Below, piece after piece: positions 49,501-60,600 of a DNA stretch of 64,000 nucleotides. Source of the stretch: Hydractinia symbiolongicarpus (taxonomy: Eukaryota > Cnidaria > Hydrozoa > Anthoathecata > Hydractiniidae); contig NC_079885.1 in NCBI RefSeq assembly GCF_029227915.1, forward strand, positions 7,068,001 to 7,132,000, written 5' to 3'. Made by a program: the position numbers and the translations under genes. The notes beneath the pieces were generated by a model that was given only the letters and a program-made list of their open reading frames with translations, had not been told where the DNA came from and ran no database searches. The first letter of the stretch is position 1. The number at the start of each line of letters is the position of its first letter.

Positions 49501-52500
49501 ATCTGAAGCAAAACCGACTTTGGGAAAGCTTTGACATGCATAAAATCACCTTATCAGACCCTTCTGCAGTTTTCACTAAAATTCTTTCACCTGTTTAGAT
49601 AGGTTGGTTGTGTTCTCCCGACCAGAAAAATTCAACACCATTGTGAATGTAGAAAAATCCGTGAGGTACGAGATAAAAAATGTCACGTGTTATTTATATC
49701 ACGTGATCAAATTAGAACTTTTTCCTTCGTAATTTCAGATTCGTTAATCCGTTACTTCATGCATTCGTGCCTTAGGTCATTGTCAGCCTTGTATGCATAT
49801 TTCGTGAATTTATCAAGCGAGGAGCCTTTCGACAACTCGACTTTTGTAAGTAAAATCTGCTGCTTCTGTAAAAACAGTAAAAAAGACTTAACATGAGTCT
49901 AAATTTAAGTAAATATTTGCAAACTGTGAGTAAATATGTTGGGATTTTTTTTTAGGAAGAGCATGGAACCTACAAAACACCAAAATCTGTTGGTCCTGTT
50001 TACGTTTGTAACACATCTGGTTTGCTACCAGTGTCAAAATACCTTGCACAGAACTACTAGTGAGTAAAGTTACATAAATAATATTGAAAATATTGAAGTG
50101 TGAGATGGGTAGTAGCTACAATATTAGACAAAATGTCAGAGAGAAACTTCTATTTTTTACAGTTTCTTGAACAAGGACAAAAAAATTCCTCAAACCACTG
50201 CCTTGTTTAGTTTTATGGTGCAGTCAACTAACATAATGGCATCCTTGCGTTTACAGACGTAAGAAAAACAAATTTTGATAGATTTTTTTGAGTGGCATCA
50301 AACTTTTTCTTTTTATAGTATGTCATAGAAGAAAAAATGGGAGCAATAAATTTTTGCTTATATCAGTACTTTCTCTCGAAATTTGCCATTAATTTGTATC
50401 TATTCTTATCGAATACATGAAATTGTGATACTCTGAAACTAATTTGCCATGCGTGCTATGGTTGCCAGCGTGTATTTGAATAATATCGTCTACATCATGC
50501 TTTGCGGAGTTATAACGTAAACATAAGACTATTTGAGGTAGCAAAAAAGCATGATTTTTTTCGGTAACAAATTCGTGTAAACGTAACATGATTAGTTTAT
50601 ACACAAGAACCTTGTTGATCCAAATGTCATTTTTCCTCGTTGTTTAAGTTTGAATGGAGAGGATCCCTCTGAACTTTGCTTGAAAAACGCTTCACTTGCG
50701 CAATCTGTTCATCGGAATGATTTGGTGCAAACGTGGTCCCTTCTCGCCAAAGTGATGGACACTAAATTGAACCCAAATCCAAATCTTGACCTCGCTTTTT
50801 CGCCACCGTGGTCGTGCCACCCGTTTGGAAAGAAATTAGTTGAATCATTGTAAGTTTCTTTGTTTATGTGTGACGAAAGATTAAAGTAAATTTATAAGTA
50901 ACGGAGTTTTTATGCTTGGCTAAATAGTATAAAGAGCAAAATAATAATTAAAAAATGCAAATGTCTAACATTGTAAAATTAAATAATTCAAAGCATAAGA
51001 TTACACTTTTTTCCTAGCCTCTGTTGCTAAGGACAAAATTTTAATTTGAGCTTAAAAATGGCGAATTGCAATGTTTAATTTAAATTCTTTTAACTGTTTT
51101 GTTGATTTTTCGTCAGATTTTCCGCCTCTTTTTTCTAATATTCGTTAAAAAAAGGCTACTTTTTTACATTTTTAGATTTAAGTATTATGAGAGCGTCCAA
51201 GATATCCAAACGTTAGCAATGATCAGCTGTATGCTGGCTAAACAATATTTACCTGACGAACTCAAATTACAAAGGCCAGCTGAGGGAGAGAACAAGGTCA
51301 GAATTTCAGGATGTGTTGTTTTGGGGGCAGTTAGTCTAATCGTGAATCTTTTTTCAGTTTGATGTAAGTTGAACAGTTGAACTGTAAAATTTCCAAAATA
51401 ATCTCCCCTGCCTACGTTAAATATAGCTAAAAACCTATGGGACAATTATAAACCTTCGGCTTTTTTTATTACGGGGGAGTTTGGGGGACATGTATGTTAT
51501 TGAATTTAAAAATTAAGTTTTCTTTGTATAAAACTCTTTTGACCCTTTTTTGAAAAAATTTGAAATTAGTATTTCAAAATCCTTAAAGCTTGGCGACAAA
51601 GAAACAATAATTCAGGAAAAATCCTTTACATTTACATTACTGAAGTTACAAACCCTAATTTTTTCTTCTTTCCACAGATCATCAAAAGCCTGAGACATCC
51701 CTCGTTAGATGATTTCCAAGTTTCGCCAGAATTTCCATACAACGTCTATAATAAAATGTCATCGGGAGATGGAAGTTGGTCACCGCCAACATTTGTAGAG
51801 CAGAAACTCATTGATCCTGAAGAAGAACTGAGAAAGCAGCATAGCTTGAACTGCAGGTTTAATTGTTGCTTATATGATAGTAGATACGAGGCGTACTGTT
51901 TAAGTGTATTTCACGTCCAGTGTTGCCATCCTTAGCACTTAAAAGCTGTTCTTAAGTTTTAAAGGGACTACAACAGTACTGTATACTAAGGTATAGAATC
52001 CTTATCCCTTGAAAGCTGTTTTTTTTTAGTCTCGAAGTGACAAAAACAGTGTTGTGGGTGTTAGTTTATTATTATCTGATTTCTTATGTATTTCTACTTT
52101 CTGTTTAGGTTACTTGATCCGTCAAACACTTTCCGATTTGACCAGTTTAAGCGGTTTTATGGCGAAGTGCTTTATCGATGGGGTTTTACTAGTCAGCGTA
52201 CTGAGGTGATGAAATACATCACGGAGCAGCCGGAACAAATTCGAGGCTTAGGTATTCAATCTTTGTAATTTAATTGTATCGTATCAAAATGTTCTTAGTT
52301 GTCAGCTTAATATTAGGATCTGACGCAGCAGAGAATTGAAATTCATTTCACATCGCGAAAACAGGAAAACTTCCTCCAGGCTCCTTATCTTGCGGCGAAT
52401 CTTTTGGAATCGTAAAGTTCGCTTCGGAGGAAATGAGGTGTCAGAGGACTCTACATTAGTTGAAAGTTAATTAGCTTAGGTATTGCACGAAAATGATGAT

Positions 52501-53392
52501 GTACTCTATGTTTTACGTAAAATTTAATTCCAAGCCTATTGCGCAAAGGTTTATCAAGGAAAAGTTGTAGCCCTCAAGGTATGTAAGGTTACACGTATCT
52601 TCTTCGTTTCAGATATTTGTTTGGATTGCAACACGTGTAAGAAGTCACAGAGACAACCGTGCTGCGTCACGTGCAAGTCAATCATTGTCAAATGTTCAGT
52701 TTGTCGTGTGGGAGTTAGAGGTAAATTCTTTCCTTTCATTGATTTATCAGCCCCAGCTTTTACAAAGAGCTTTTTAAAGGCTCTCATGTTTTCATATCAC
52801 GAGTTTGTAAACATGATTTTTATTTGTGTACTGGGTTCTGTTTTTAAAAGAATCATGTAACTTCACGGTTATAAACATATCTTAAGGAAAAAAATTTTGA
52901 CGGGAAGAAAATTTGCTGGAAATCAAATTTGCGAGTAGACGGAATCTAATTTGTCGTATCACAAAAAAATTAGTTTGACGGGAGGTGAATTTGCGGGATG
53001 ACAAGAAAAGCTTGTTTTGAAAAATAAATAAAGATTTATTTAAATCGGAAAACAACATTACTTTTTTACAACAGAAACCATAAACTAAGTTCAAAAACAA
53101 AAGTCATGTTTTCTTATAGAATCATTTAATTATTCGAAGAAATGTAATTTTGCGGACGACGAAAACAATAATTTTATCGGGAATTTATTCCAGCGGAATT
53201 TTTGTCAAAAAGGTAATCATTACGTATGAAAAGTATAGCATAATTTTGTTTTTAGGTCTATTAAGCTTTTGTATGGTGTGCGGCCATGGTGGACATATGT
53301 TCCATTTGATGGATTGGTTCCGACAAAACGACTGGTGTGCAACTGGATGCGGCTGTTGTTGTCTGAGAATTGGAAAGTTCTCCTCTGAATAA
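37021..53392 (+). CDS. WDR59: WDR59, WD40/RWD/RING subunit of GATOR2
   Basis: WDR59 is a scaffold subunit of GATOR2 on the lysosome, which relieves GATOR1 and so supports TORC1 activation by amino acids. The 25 exons close in phase to 1,070 residues (human 974). Residues about 30-357 form the WD40 propeller (GALEWNPHQSSEDLFA, SCSMDTYINLWDIR, AHDGDVRIWDIR, ASNDSTVKFWDM, VPQLRR then LFLWN). Residues 358-480 are a Ser/Thr-rich linker. About 495-611 is the RWD domain (TLQQEFSLI to CLEPCLRQLIAQI). About 630-660 has the conserved TVPFPRTCGARFCGVG. The C-terminal 80 residues hold the zinc module (CLDCNTC, CCVTC, CSVCR, CMVCGHGGHMFHLMDWF, CATGCGCCC). The start ATG 37021 is the first in frame; the first about 30 residues are not conserved. 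AATAAA overlaps the stop codon. Confidence 0.95.
37296..37375. repeat. Hairpin, 34-bp arms with one mismatch, 12-base loop
   Basis: Arm 37296-37329 begins GTGGGTGTCACCCACTCGAT. Its reverse complement lies at 37342-37375. The arms themselves contain GGGTGtcaCCC palindromes. It lies 120 bases past WDR59 exon 1, in intron 1. Confidence 0.85.
37880..39240. repeat. Field of about a dozen TGATAAA-N3-GTAAC motifs in both orientations
   Basis: Forward copies start at about 38039, 38150, 38302, 38465, 38491 and 38618 (for example TGATAAATATGTAAC). Reverse forms (GTTAC-N3-TTTATC type) lie at about 37880, 38354, 38733, 39009 and 39227. Between motifs the sequence is not obviously repeated. Confidence 0.5.
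39396..39688 (+). repeat. SINE family A, copy 2 (head deleted)
   Basis: It starts GCCGTAGTTTAGTGGTTATA like copy 1, then lacks about 38 bases covering the anticodon and T arms including the B box. It resumes at TTGACGGCGATTCAA and is collinear with copy 1 through GGAAATAATAGACAGGGTAT. Confidence 0.85.
43203..43336 (+). repeat. 'CCCGTATACGTCTGTCC' interspersed repeat, copy 2
   Basis: It starts TATTATAATACCTGTATACG, continues CTGTCCGTC, then AAGTAGCAAGACGC, and ends GATTTTTCCATGGGCC. It is collinear with 46825-46955. It lies in WDR59 intron 3. Confidence 0.75.
46494..46524. repeat. (ATT)n microsatellite
   Basis: About ten ATT units just after WDR59 exon 10. Confidence 0.85.
46825..46955 (+). 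repeat. 'CCCGTATACGTCTGTCC' interspersed repeat, copy 3
   Basis: It runs TATTATAATACCCGTATACA, CTGTCC, AAGTAGCGAGACGCACG, ACGGGCGAACCCGTGGATTT, CGACTAGT. It is the longest of three copies (also 43203-43336, partial at 2395-2442). It lies in WDR59 intron 10. Confidence 0.78.
47490..47705 (+). repeat. SINE family B, copy 2 with tRNA-like head
   Basis: The head GGTAGCCTTGTAGTAGAGTG-TTCGC resembles a tRNA D-arm/A box. The body is collinear with 7280-7484 and ends in AATAAATAAAT. It lies in WDR59 intron 11. Confidence 0.75.
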
Positions 53393-53393
53393 A
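53388..53393 (+). terminator. AATAAA overlapping the WDR59 stop codon
   Basis: GAATAAA spans the last Glu codon and the TAA. If used, the 3' UTR would be only about 20-30 bases. A later signal is also possible. Confidence 0.4.
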
Positions 53394-54507
53394 AAAATAG
53401 ATCTTCTTGTATTCCAAAGCGCACAGTGCATCATGCATCAGTAAGAAGAAAAACAAAAACAAAAAACAGATCAGCTTACCTCACGAGAAGAGTTTCTTTC
53501 TGGAATTTTGAAATCAATTATTACCCAAACAAGTTCAAATTTTTGAGTGCAACACGCGTATTGGTTGTATTTTATATGAGGGATATCAAATTCCCATAGA
53601 CACATGTTGATATATTTTGTATATTTTATATTCTCCCGACATTTGTGTATATGTATTCATATTTTTGAGATGTCAAATCGCGTCTGGGAAGTCTAGAATT
53701 GTTATAAATTTACATATTTTCTATTAGATTCTGTTTTGTAAATATTGTAATATAATTTAGATTAATCCGAAGTTATAATGGCTGATTTGCAGCTTGTTTG
53801 GCGGGAATCTTGAGAAGTTAATCAAGATATTTGGCAAAAAAGTAACAGTCCCAATGGGCCCTGGCAGGGAGCCGCAGTCCTTGTTCGCTTTTTTTTGAAG
53901 AGGGTTGATTTAGTTGCGTTCGGTCTTTTTTTTTTTTTTTTTTTTAGAGGAAGAAAGGATTTCTGCCATTACTATAAACTTGGAAAACGCTTTTTTTGAT
54001 CGAGAACATTCTGTAAAAAAAATTTTATGTAAAAACTATTGAAAACTTTTAAAGTTGGATAGCTGCAACTTTGCGGAATTTCGCGAATATTAAAAAATAA
54101 TTTTTATAGGAAATTTAATTTTGCGGACGTCGTGTATTTTGCGATAGTTTTCTTTTTCGTTATTATTAATTTAATACATCAAATTTCCGCATTTAAGCAA
54201 CCTCTTTAGTATTTCACAAAGATAAGCAAATTTCGCATTTTCTTAAAATGAAATTGACAAAAACTAGCCAGAATCCGACCTCGTCCCTAGGATCTCTTTC
54301 GTTTTTTTGATATCGGGGACGGCGTACACATAACTTCTTTGGGGTGGTTTGTGCCTAAATATATAATAAATTTTTTTTCCTAAATTTTAAGAAAAAAGTA
54401 AGCTAACTACATAACTACAAAAAGTATATACTAATCACAACACCTACGTTGACAAAATATTTTAACTGCTAGCTAGTACTGAGCTTGCCACATATATACA
54501 GTATATA

Positions 54508-55989
54508 CAGTATTCTCTCTAATTAGCGGACACCTTTGGTGTATAAACAAAGTGTCCGCTAATTAGAGGTGTCCGCCTTTTGGAAAGTTTTGCAATGTAA
54601 GCTCAAAATTTAAAGAAACAATTAGTGGGTATCGTGCTAGACTTAGACACGAAAAAAGAAGAAAACAACTAAATTGAATGTAATATAATTTCTTTTAAAA
54701 TAACAAACACATATCAACAACATAATAGTAACTAAATTAACGTTGAAATGTTGATATGTTTAAAAACTTTGCTTGAAAGTTTTGCTTCGAGTTTTTTCTC
54801 ATTTTTCAAACGTTTGCTGCTTGTGTCTTTCCAATATTATATGTTTTAAAAATGTCTCTACAACTTATTTTTTTTCTTTTTATTGTCATGTAACATTTTG
54901 AATTTTTTTTAACTAATGTCAGGCAGCGTTTGTAAAGTTCACAGCTTTATGTTTTTTCAAGTTAGCAGGAGCCATGATGATGACGAAAATATTGTTCATT
55001 CCAAAAAAATCTTTCTTTTCAAAAGCATCAAAACATTCGACTGAACCCGTGATCACTATATTCGATCGAATCAATGCATTTGATCATTTTTCATTCGATA
55101 TTCGAGAATTATCATTCAAAGGCTTTGAAAACAATCGATTATTCTTTCATTCATTTTAAAATCTTAGTTCATTGTCCACAAAAAAATTATTCGGTTACTC
55201 AAATATGATTACTGAGAAATTGTACGAGGTCGACATACCCTATACTCATCGAGAAAGATTGGAATGAGTACCAGTGCAAATCTTTTGCTAGAGGATATCA
55301 TGTCTACATTAACATGCTGAAGCTTGGTGAGGAAATTGTTTACAATGCAGGCATGAGCCATCTAACGAGGTGGACGGAAATGCAATAGCAATAATAAGAA
55401 CTGATTCTTTGCAAAACGAAAGCACATGCCACGAAACATATCCAAAATATGTCCCGAACATTTCAATTACAGCTAAGGTTTGTGAAAAGAGGGTTAATCG
55501 TGGAGGTGGATATGGTCCGAAAATACTAGTTATAGATAACTATTATGGCAAAAAAAAGTTGATTGACCGGTTTGCGAAGAAAATCGAGGCTGTAAAAGCC
55601 GACATTTCTTGTAAAGTTTCAAAGTGTTTCAAATAAATATTTTAAAATTATTAAATTTTTTTATTATTTTTGTATGCCGCTCTCTAATTTTTGGGACTGT
55701 CCGCTAATTGGAGAGAAAAAAAGACTATAGTTGCCATTTTGTGCAAAAAAGTTTATCCGCTAATCAGAGTGTCCGCTAAATTGAATGTCCGCTAATTAGA
55801 AAGTTTTTTTTATAGAACTTTGACCAGAAAACGGCTGGTGCATGGATAAAGTGTCTGCTAATCAGAGGTGTCTGCTAATTAGAAAGTTTTTTATGAGACT
55901 TTTACCAGAAAACGGCCGGTGTATGACCAAAGTGTCCGCTAATCAGAGTGTCCGCCTTTTAGAGTGTCCGTTAATTGGAGAGAATACTG
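54508..55989. mobile_element. Tigger/pogo-like DNA transposon copy, decayed or non-autonomous
   Basis: The left end CAGTATTCTCTCTAATTAGC and the inverse of the right end (CAGTATTCTCTCCAATTAAC) match, both continuing GGACAC. CAGT ends followed by CTCTAATTANCGGACAC resemble pogo/Tigger termini. About ten GTGTCCGCTAATTAGA-type iterons lie subterminally (54520-54580 and 55690-55985) in both orientations. The interior of about 1.1 kb has no recognisable DDE transposase, only broken frames, one of which resembles a HIRAN-like domain. Confidence 0.75.
55330..55636 (+). pseudogene. Decayed HIRAN-like domain remnant inside the Tigger-like element
   Basis: One frame reads CRHEPSNEVDGNAIAIIRTD, then (same frame) KYVPNISITAKVCEKRVNRG, GGYGPKI and a basic tail, ending TAA at 55634-55636. 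The order C-R-E-P-x-N-x-x-D-x-N-A-I-A-(V/I)-I, V-P-x-x-I, K-R-V-N-R-G-x-G-Y-G recalls the HIRAN-like proteins common in cnidarian genomes. Upstream, SFARGYHVYINM lies in another frame, so at least one frameshift and a stop separate the parts. No intact start. Family assignment is from memory of the motif. Confidence 0.45.
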
Positions 55990-57625
55990 AATATAAAACT
56001 ACATCAACAACACACCATTATTTTTCCTGTAAAAAGCTAGCTACATAAATATCTCTAATCATTTCTGCAGAAAAACCAATTATAACATTTTATTTTATAT
56101 TTTCAGAATAAAAAAACGCCTCTTCTTTTTGTTTTATTTTCCATCCAAGTTTCTTTCCCCGTCTGCGCACCAGTCAGAGGGGCTACCATTTTGTTTATAA
56201 TTCGATGATACGGGCGACTCGTCTCACTCGGGGAATGTGTACAAATTTAAGCATAATTAGTGACAGTGAGGCTACCAATCATATTGCAAATGCGGGGACC
56301 AGGGCCTTCTTCTACGCGCCGTCCCTGATATCTAAAAAGCAAAAAGAGGTCCTGGGGACAAGGTTGGCGAGAATTAAGTTCCTTAGGTACCCACTAATTT
56401 AAAAAGAGAAATAGGCTGTAAAAGAAGTCAAATACAAGGACATAAAGCAGGCTACTGAATCGTTTTAACATAACCTGAGAAATTCCCATACCAGTGACTC
56501 TCAACAACAAAAATTAATGGCCAATACGAAATGTGTAGAGATCCATTTCCAGCGACTTAATGTCAACTGAACCTGTTTCGCAATCGAGTTAAGCCTCATT
56601 CTTTGTCTTTAAAAGCTTAAGCTCGGAACGGAAATAATAAGATTTGAGGAATTTTTGCCTTTTCACTATCACTAATATCAAAAGGTGGTTGACCGAAATA
56701 ATAAATTTTCAGAGATGATAAACTTGTGCTTCGGCGAAACTTGAATGTTTTGCGGGGAAAAAATTTTGCGGTTGACGATTGATTTTACTATTTGCGGAAA
56801 CATTCCGAGAAGTACCGATAGAAAAATAGACTTGCTACGAATATCAACATCTTTATAAAAAATATTACACACACGTAAATATTTTTGCAAACCTACTATT
56901 CACAATGTTAAAAACTAATAGAATATTTTATAGTATGAACCAGGCATTGCATAATTTAATTTACATTACATTTCTCTTGAAACAGCAGAAATCCATGCAT
57001 AAATTACTCATTTAAAATATTGTTACGTGCAACTCCTCTCCGTTTACACGGTGGCCATATATTTTAGATCTTGCCAAAATCACAGAGAAAATAAAGAGTT
57101 ACTTACCAAGCCTTCCCTAACAGATTCTTGTTGATTTTTTTATGCGAATATAAAAATATTTTAAAAGAAGGAAAAATACATGTCAGGATAAACAATTTTT
57201 GGTTTTTAGGAAGCATTTGTGCAAATTTTACGTCATTTAGGATATTTTAGGAAGGCCTCAATTTTTTATGTTACTTCGGATATTCTTAGGTGTGGCCACC
57301 CTGGTTAAGTTATTAATAGATTAGACGATGTGTGAGAACCCAAGTTAACGTTTTCATGGGGGGGAACAAACATTAATTACCCCTTTTCCATTCTGAAATA
57401 TTTCAAAGTAAGTAAAACTATAAACAGGTCTTTACAGTGTTCTAAAACATATTGCACACGACTTACGACTTATGACGTTTCGGCTTTTTTAACTGTTCGT
57501 TACAGATTAAAAATTTTCAACATAAAGTGACTTGACAAAAAAGTGACTAAAATTTTGACCCTTTTCACAACCTTTCTAAAATTTTCTTAAATTTCCTGAT
57601 ATTTACTGACGGGGGAGCAATCTTA

Positions 57626-57664
57626 CCTCACAAATTATGTACACAAGGTACATAATTTGTGAGG
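57626..57664. repeat. Perfect hairpin, 17-bp arms, in the TRIP13 3' UTR
   Basis: CCTCACAAATTATGTAC (57626-57642) and its exact reverse complement (57648-57664) flank ACAAG. It starts 14 bases past the TRIP13 stop in gene direction. Confidence 0.8.
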
Positions 57665-57678
57665 ATTTAAATACAATT

Positions 57679-60600
57679 TCAATGAACTCCATTCATTAAA
57701 GCAGGCTGGTCGGTCGTATTGTTTAGTTTCTCCGAGAGTTGATTAGTTCCATTATATTGTTTATCAACTTCACTCGATAGCTTTTCTCGATCTTCCAGTT
57801 GTTTGTCCACGGCACCGGATAGTGCTTTTATAAACTGTTCCTGTGTCACCAACGTGAAAGCCTAATAAAATGAAATACAGTGAATTGAGGAATTTTAAAT
57901 TGCGCATTCTGTGAAAGATTTATTAACAGGAAAAAAAACATTCACAAGAACAAGAGCAACAAAGCAGAAAAGACACATGAAAAGAAGAACTCGACAAATA
58001 ACCGTAACTCCATCTACCTGCAAATACTGTGCGTACGCCAAAAACGGAAGCTTTCGTAGCGTTCTGCCGCTCAAACCATAACTTTTTCTATAAAATACAG
58101 AAAAAAACATAAGTTAATCTTAAAACAAATGCTTAGCAAGGTTAAGGAGATATGAGTTACAAAAATGAAAACAATTACCGATATACCTAGCTATATCTAA
58201 CAGACGAAAACTGATCGAATTAGCTTCGTTTTCTTGAAACCTAAACACAACGAGCACGGTTGAACACGAAGAGCATGGTTAAACACGAAGAGCACGGTTA
58301 AACACGATGAGCACGGTTAAACACAACTTCAGCAATACACACGGATTTTGCAAGACCTTTTGGAAAAAAATTAGAATCAAAACAAACAAACAAATAAAGC
58401 AAACATTTACACCTACCTCATCATTTTTAAAGTCCTAAAATAAAAAAAGTCTTTACAAATTCTTATCAACATTTGTTAAATTAAATTTCACTAAAAAGTT
58501 TTTTATGTAACTTACCTCAAATCCGGCAGGTTTGACCTGCTAATGATTTGTTTCTAAACAAAAAAAAGAAAATCGTTACAGAAACACAGACGGTCTGCAC
58601 GCACGCTTTTTCTTCTATACGAATATGCTTTACTAATTTTTAGAACAACAGAAAAATAAGAATAATGATCACCCTTCTTAGAAATTTGATATTTTTTTAA
58701 AAGAAACAAAAAAAAAACGTGTAGGGAACAAAATTGCAAAAATAAGTTTCTTCCAATTTAGGGAAACACAGAATATTGTGTTTCATGACTTTTCCACACA
58801 ACCTTGTACATCGTTTATGCACATAAGGATAATTACATCGCGTTATTGTAAAACTTTTAGCTACCCCATTGATTCACATTAAATATTCTCTGATTTTCTG
58901 ACATTCACACAAAACTCACCTTTTTTAACTCGTTGATACACGAATGGTATATAGTGAAGATAGCATGGACTGACGGAGGTCCGATGTATTGCTTTATATC
59001 AGCTCTGAAATAAAACAAATATTCTTACACTGTAAAGACAAGCAGATTTAAAGTATCCAGCTCGAAAGAAAGTGGTGACCCATCTGGCTTTGGATCCTAT
59101 ACACAGCTTAATGATGCGACATGCAATAGTCAGGTCTTCATTGGTTAGCATTTGAGTAGGACATTTATAAATTTTGGAGTGCATGATGTAAAACTTGAGA
59201 AATATTTTGTTACCTGTCAACAAATGCCAGATCTATAGCTCCTGTGATGTTTGACGTTGTTAATATTAACACGTTTGGGAATCTAAAATAAAAGGATTCC
59301 ATAAACATATTAGTTTTGTTTTTTTTCAAAAATATTGACACTTCAAATTCTGAAATTATAAAATTTAGAATTTGTTTGCAGAAGAAAATTTTGCTGTGTT
59401 TTTTTAATTTTTTGCAGGAAAAAAATTTAATTTAACTTAAATTTTCTTCTATTTCCAAATAGTTTTTATAGCAGCAAAATTCTTAAACGCTATTTCTAAT
59501 TGGCGCATTTCGCTAAAAAAATTGACTTTCGCGAATTTTCCAAAAAAAAAACAACAAAAACAGTAAAATTTTCTTCCACAAACATTCCTTCTTTCACTTT
59601 CCTTCCTTGGAGTAAAAGGTGGTGATGTAGAAAAGCTTTTTGATAAAGGTCAGAAGTAGCAAACCAACAATGGCACAAGGTCGCACAAGGTTGGAAAACA
59701 AGTGTGACTACACACAAAAATCACCAAAAACATGTCTACCTTTTAATCTGATCGATTTGAGTTAATAATGCATTCACAACACGAATAGCATCTGAAGGTT
59801 CTGTTCCTTTCATTGCGGCCGTTCTGGCAGCTGTTAGGCTTTCAACCTGAATAGAATATTTAAATTCTGTGAGTCATTGTAGCAATAGTAAACAATGGTG
59901 GGATTCACAGTTTTTAGTCCTAAATTGCTCTTTACGAAACAGCAGAATCAATTGTAACACACCTCGTCAATTAGAACACAAACCAGGGCACTTGGATCAT
60001 CAATCAGTTCTTGTATACGTTGAAACATTTTCATTACAAGTTTGCCACTCTGAGAAGTAGAATGTTAATAAAATTATACAATGTTGCAATACGATATGCA
60101 CCTTTGGTAAGGGCAAAAAAATTAGATATCATTATCAAAAACCATAAAAATCACATTTAATAACAAATAGCGCTGGCACATTAATTTTACCATAACAACA
60201 TGCATATTTAAAATCAAACCTTTGATTCGCACAACAATACCAAAAGCTCTTTACAGTTAGAAAAGATTAATTTTAACTCCTGGCCCAATTTAAAAAATAA
60301 TAATACAGGTAGTACAAACGCAATTTTTTACCTTTTTGGGCCTAAAAAGGTATTAAGGTGACAAAATCTAAGTTTTGCCGTCATTGTTATGTTAAGTATG
60401 TCGTTGTTGTTTACAGCACCATTTTTGTCAAAATCAAAGCAGGTTCAAATTCGGAAAAAATCTCTCAGGGCATATGTTACAAGGAAAAGGAAGTCATGCA
60501 AACTAGGGGGAAGAATAAAAATGAGGCAATAAAAATCTATATATAAAGCGATAAAAATCTATCTTTGCTATTTTAATAAATCAATGCCGATAAATTTGTA

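Larger units (their letters stand above)
37021..53392 (+). other. WDR59: Exon map of WDR59
   Basis: Coding exons: 37021-37173, 42503-42552, 42855-42987, 43428-43516, 43708-43788, 43967-44093, 44779-44895, 44994-45071, 45175-45334, 46370-46452, 47024-47327, 47741-47922, 48378-48542, 48879-48989, 49231-49384, 49599-49665, 49776-49845, 49956-50059, 50163-50258, 50649-50849, 51176-51296, 51678-51856, 52109-52251, 52613-52720, 53256-53392. All junctions use GT-AG. Exon 6 has a second acceptor 9 bases downstream. Exon 17 needs the acceptor at 49774-49775; the upstream AG at 49738 would run into a stop. Confidence 0.9.
53394..57678. other. Convergent intergenic region between WDR59 and TRIP13
   Basis: Mostly repeats: TTTGCGG/GCGAAA-type text (54060-54250 and 56700-56800), the Tigger-like element (54508-55989), a poly-T run (53929-53945) and the perfect hairpin at 57626-57664. 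No independent gene was recognised. Confidence 0.55.

Noticed and set aside
49738-49775. Upstream acceptor for WDR59 exon 17
   Set aside because: It leads to a stop (CCTTAG) in the required frame. The acceptor at 49774-49775 restores the conserved RSLSALYAY.
52536-52579. Exon-like stretch between WDR59 exons 23 and 24 reading AYCAKVYQGKVVALK with AAG|GTATGT after it
   Set aside because: Including it breaks the phase into exon 24, whereas exons 23 and 24 join perfectly without it. The kinase-like look is chance.
54974-55159. 61-codon ORF inside the Tigger-like element
   Set aside because: Low-complexity Phe/Ser/Lys composition and no transposase motif; likely chance in AT-rich decayed DNA.
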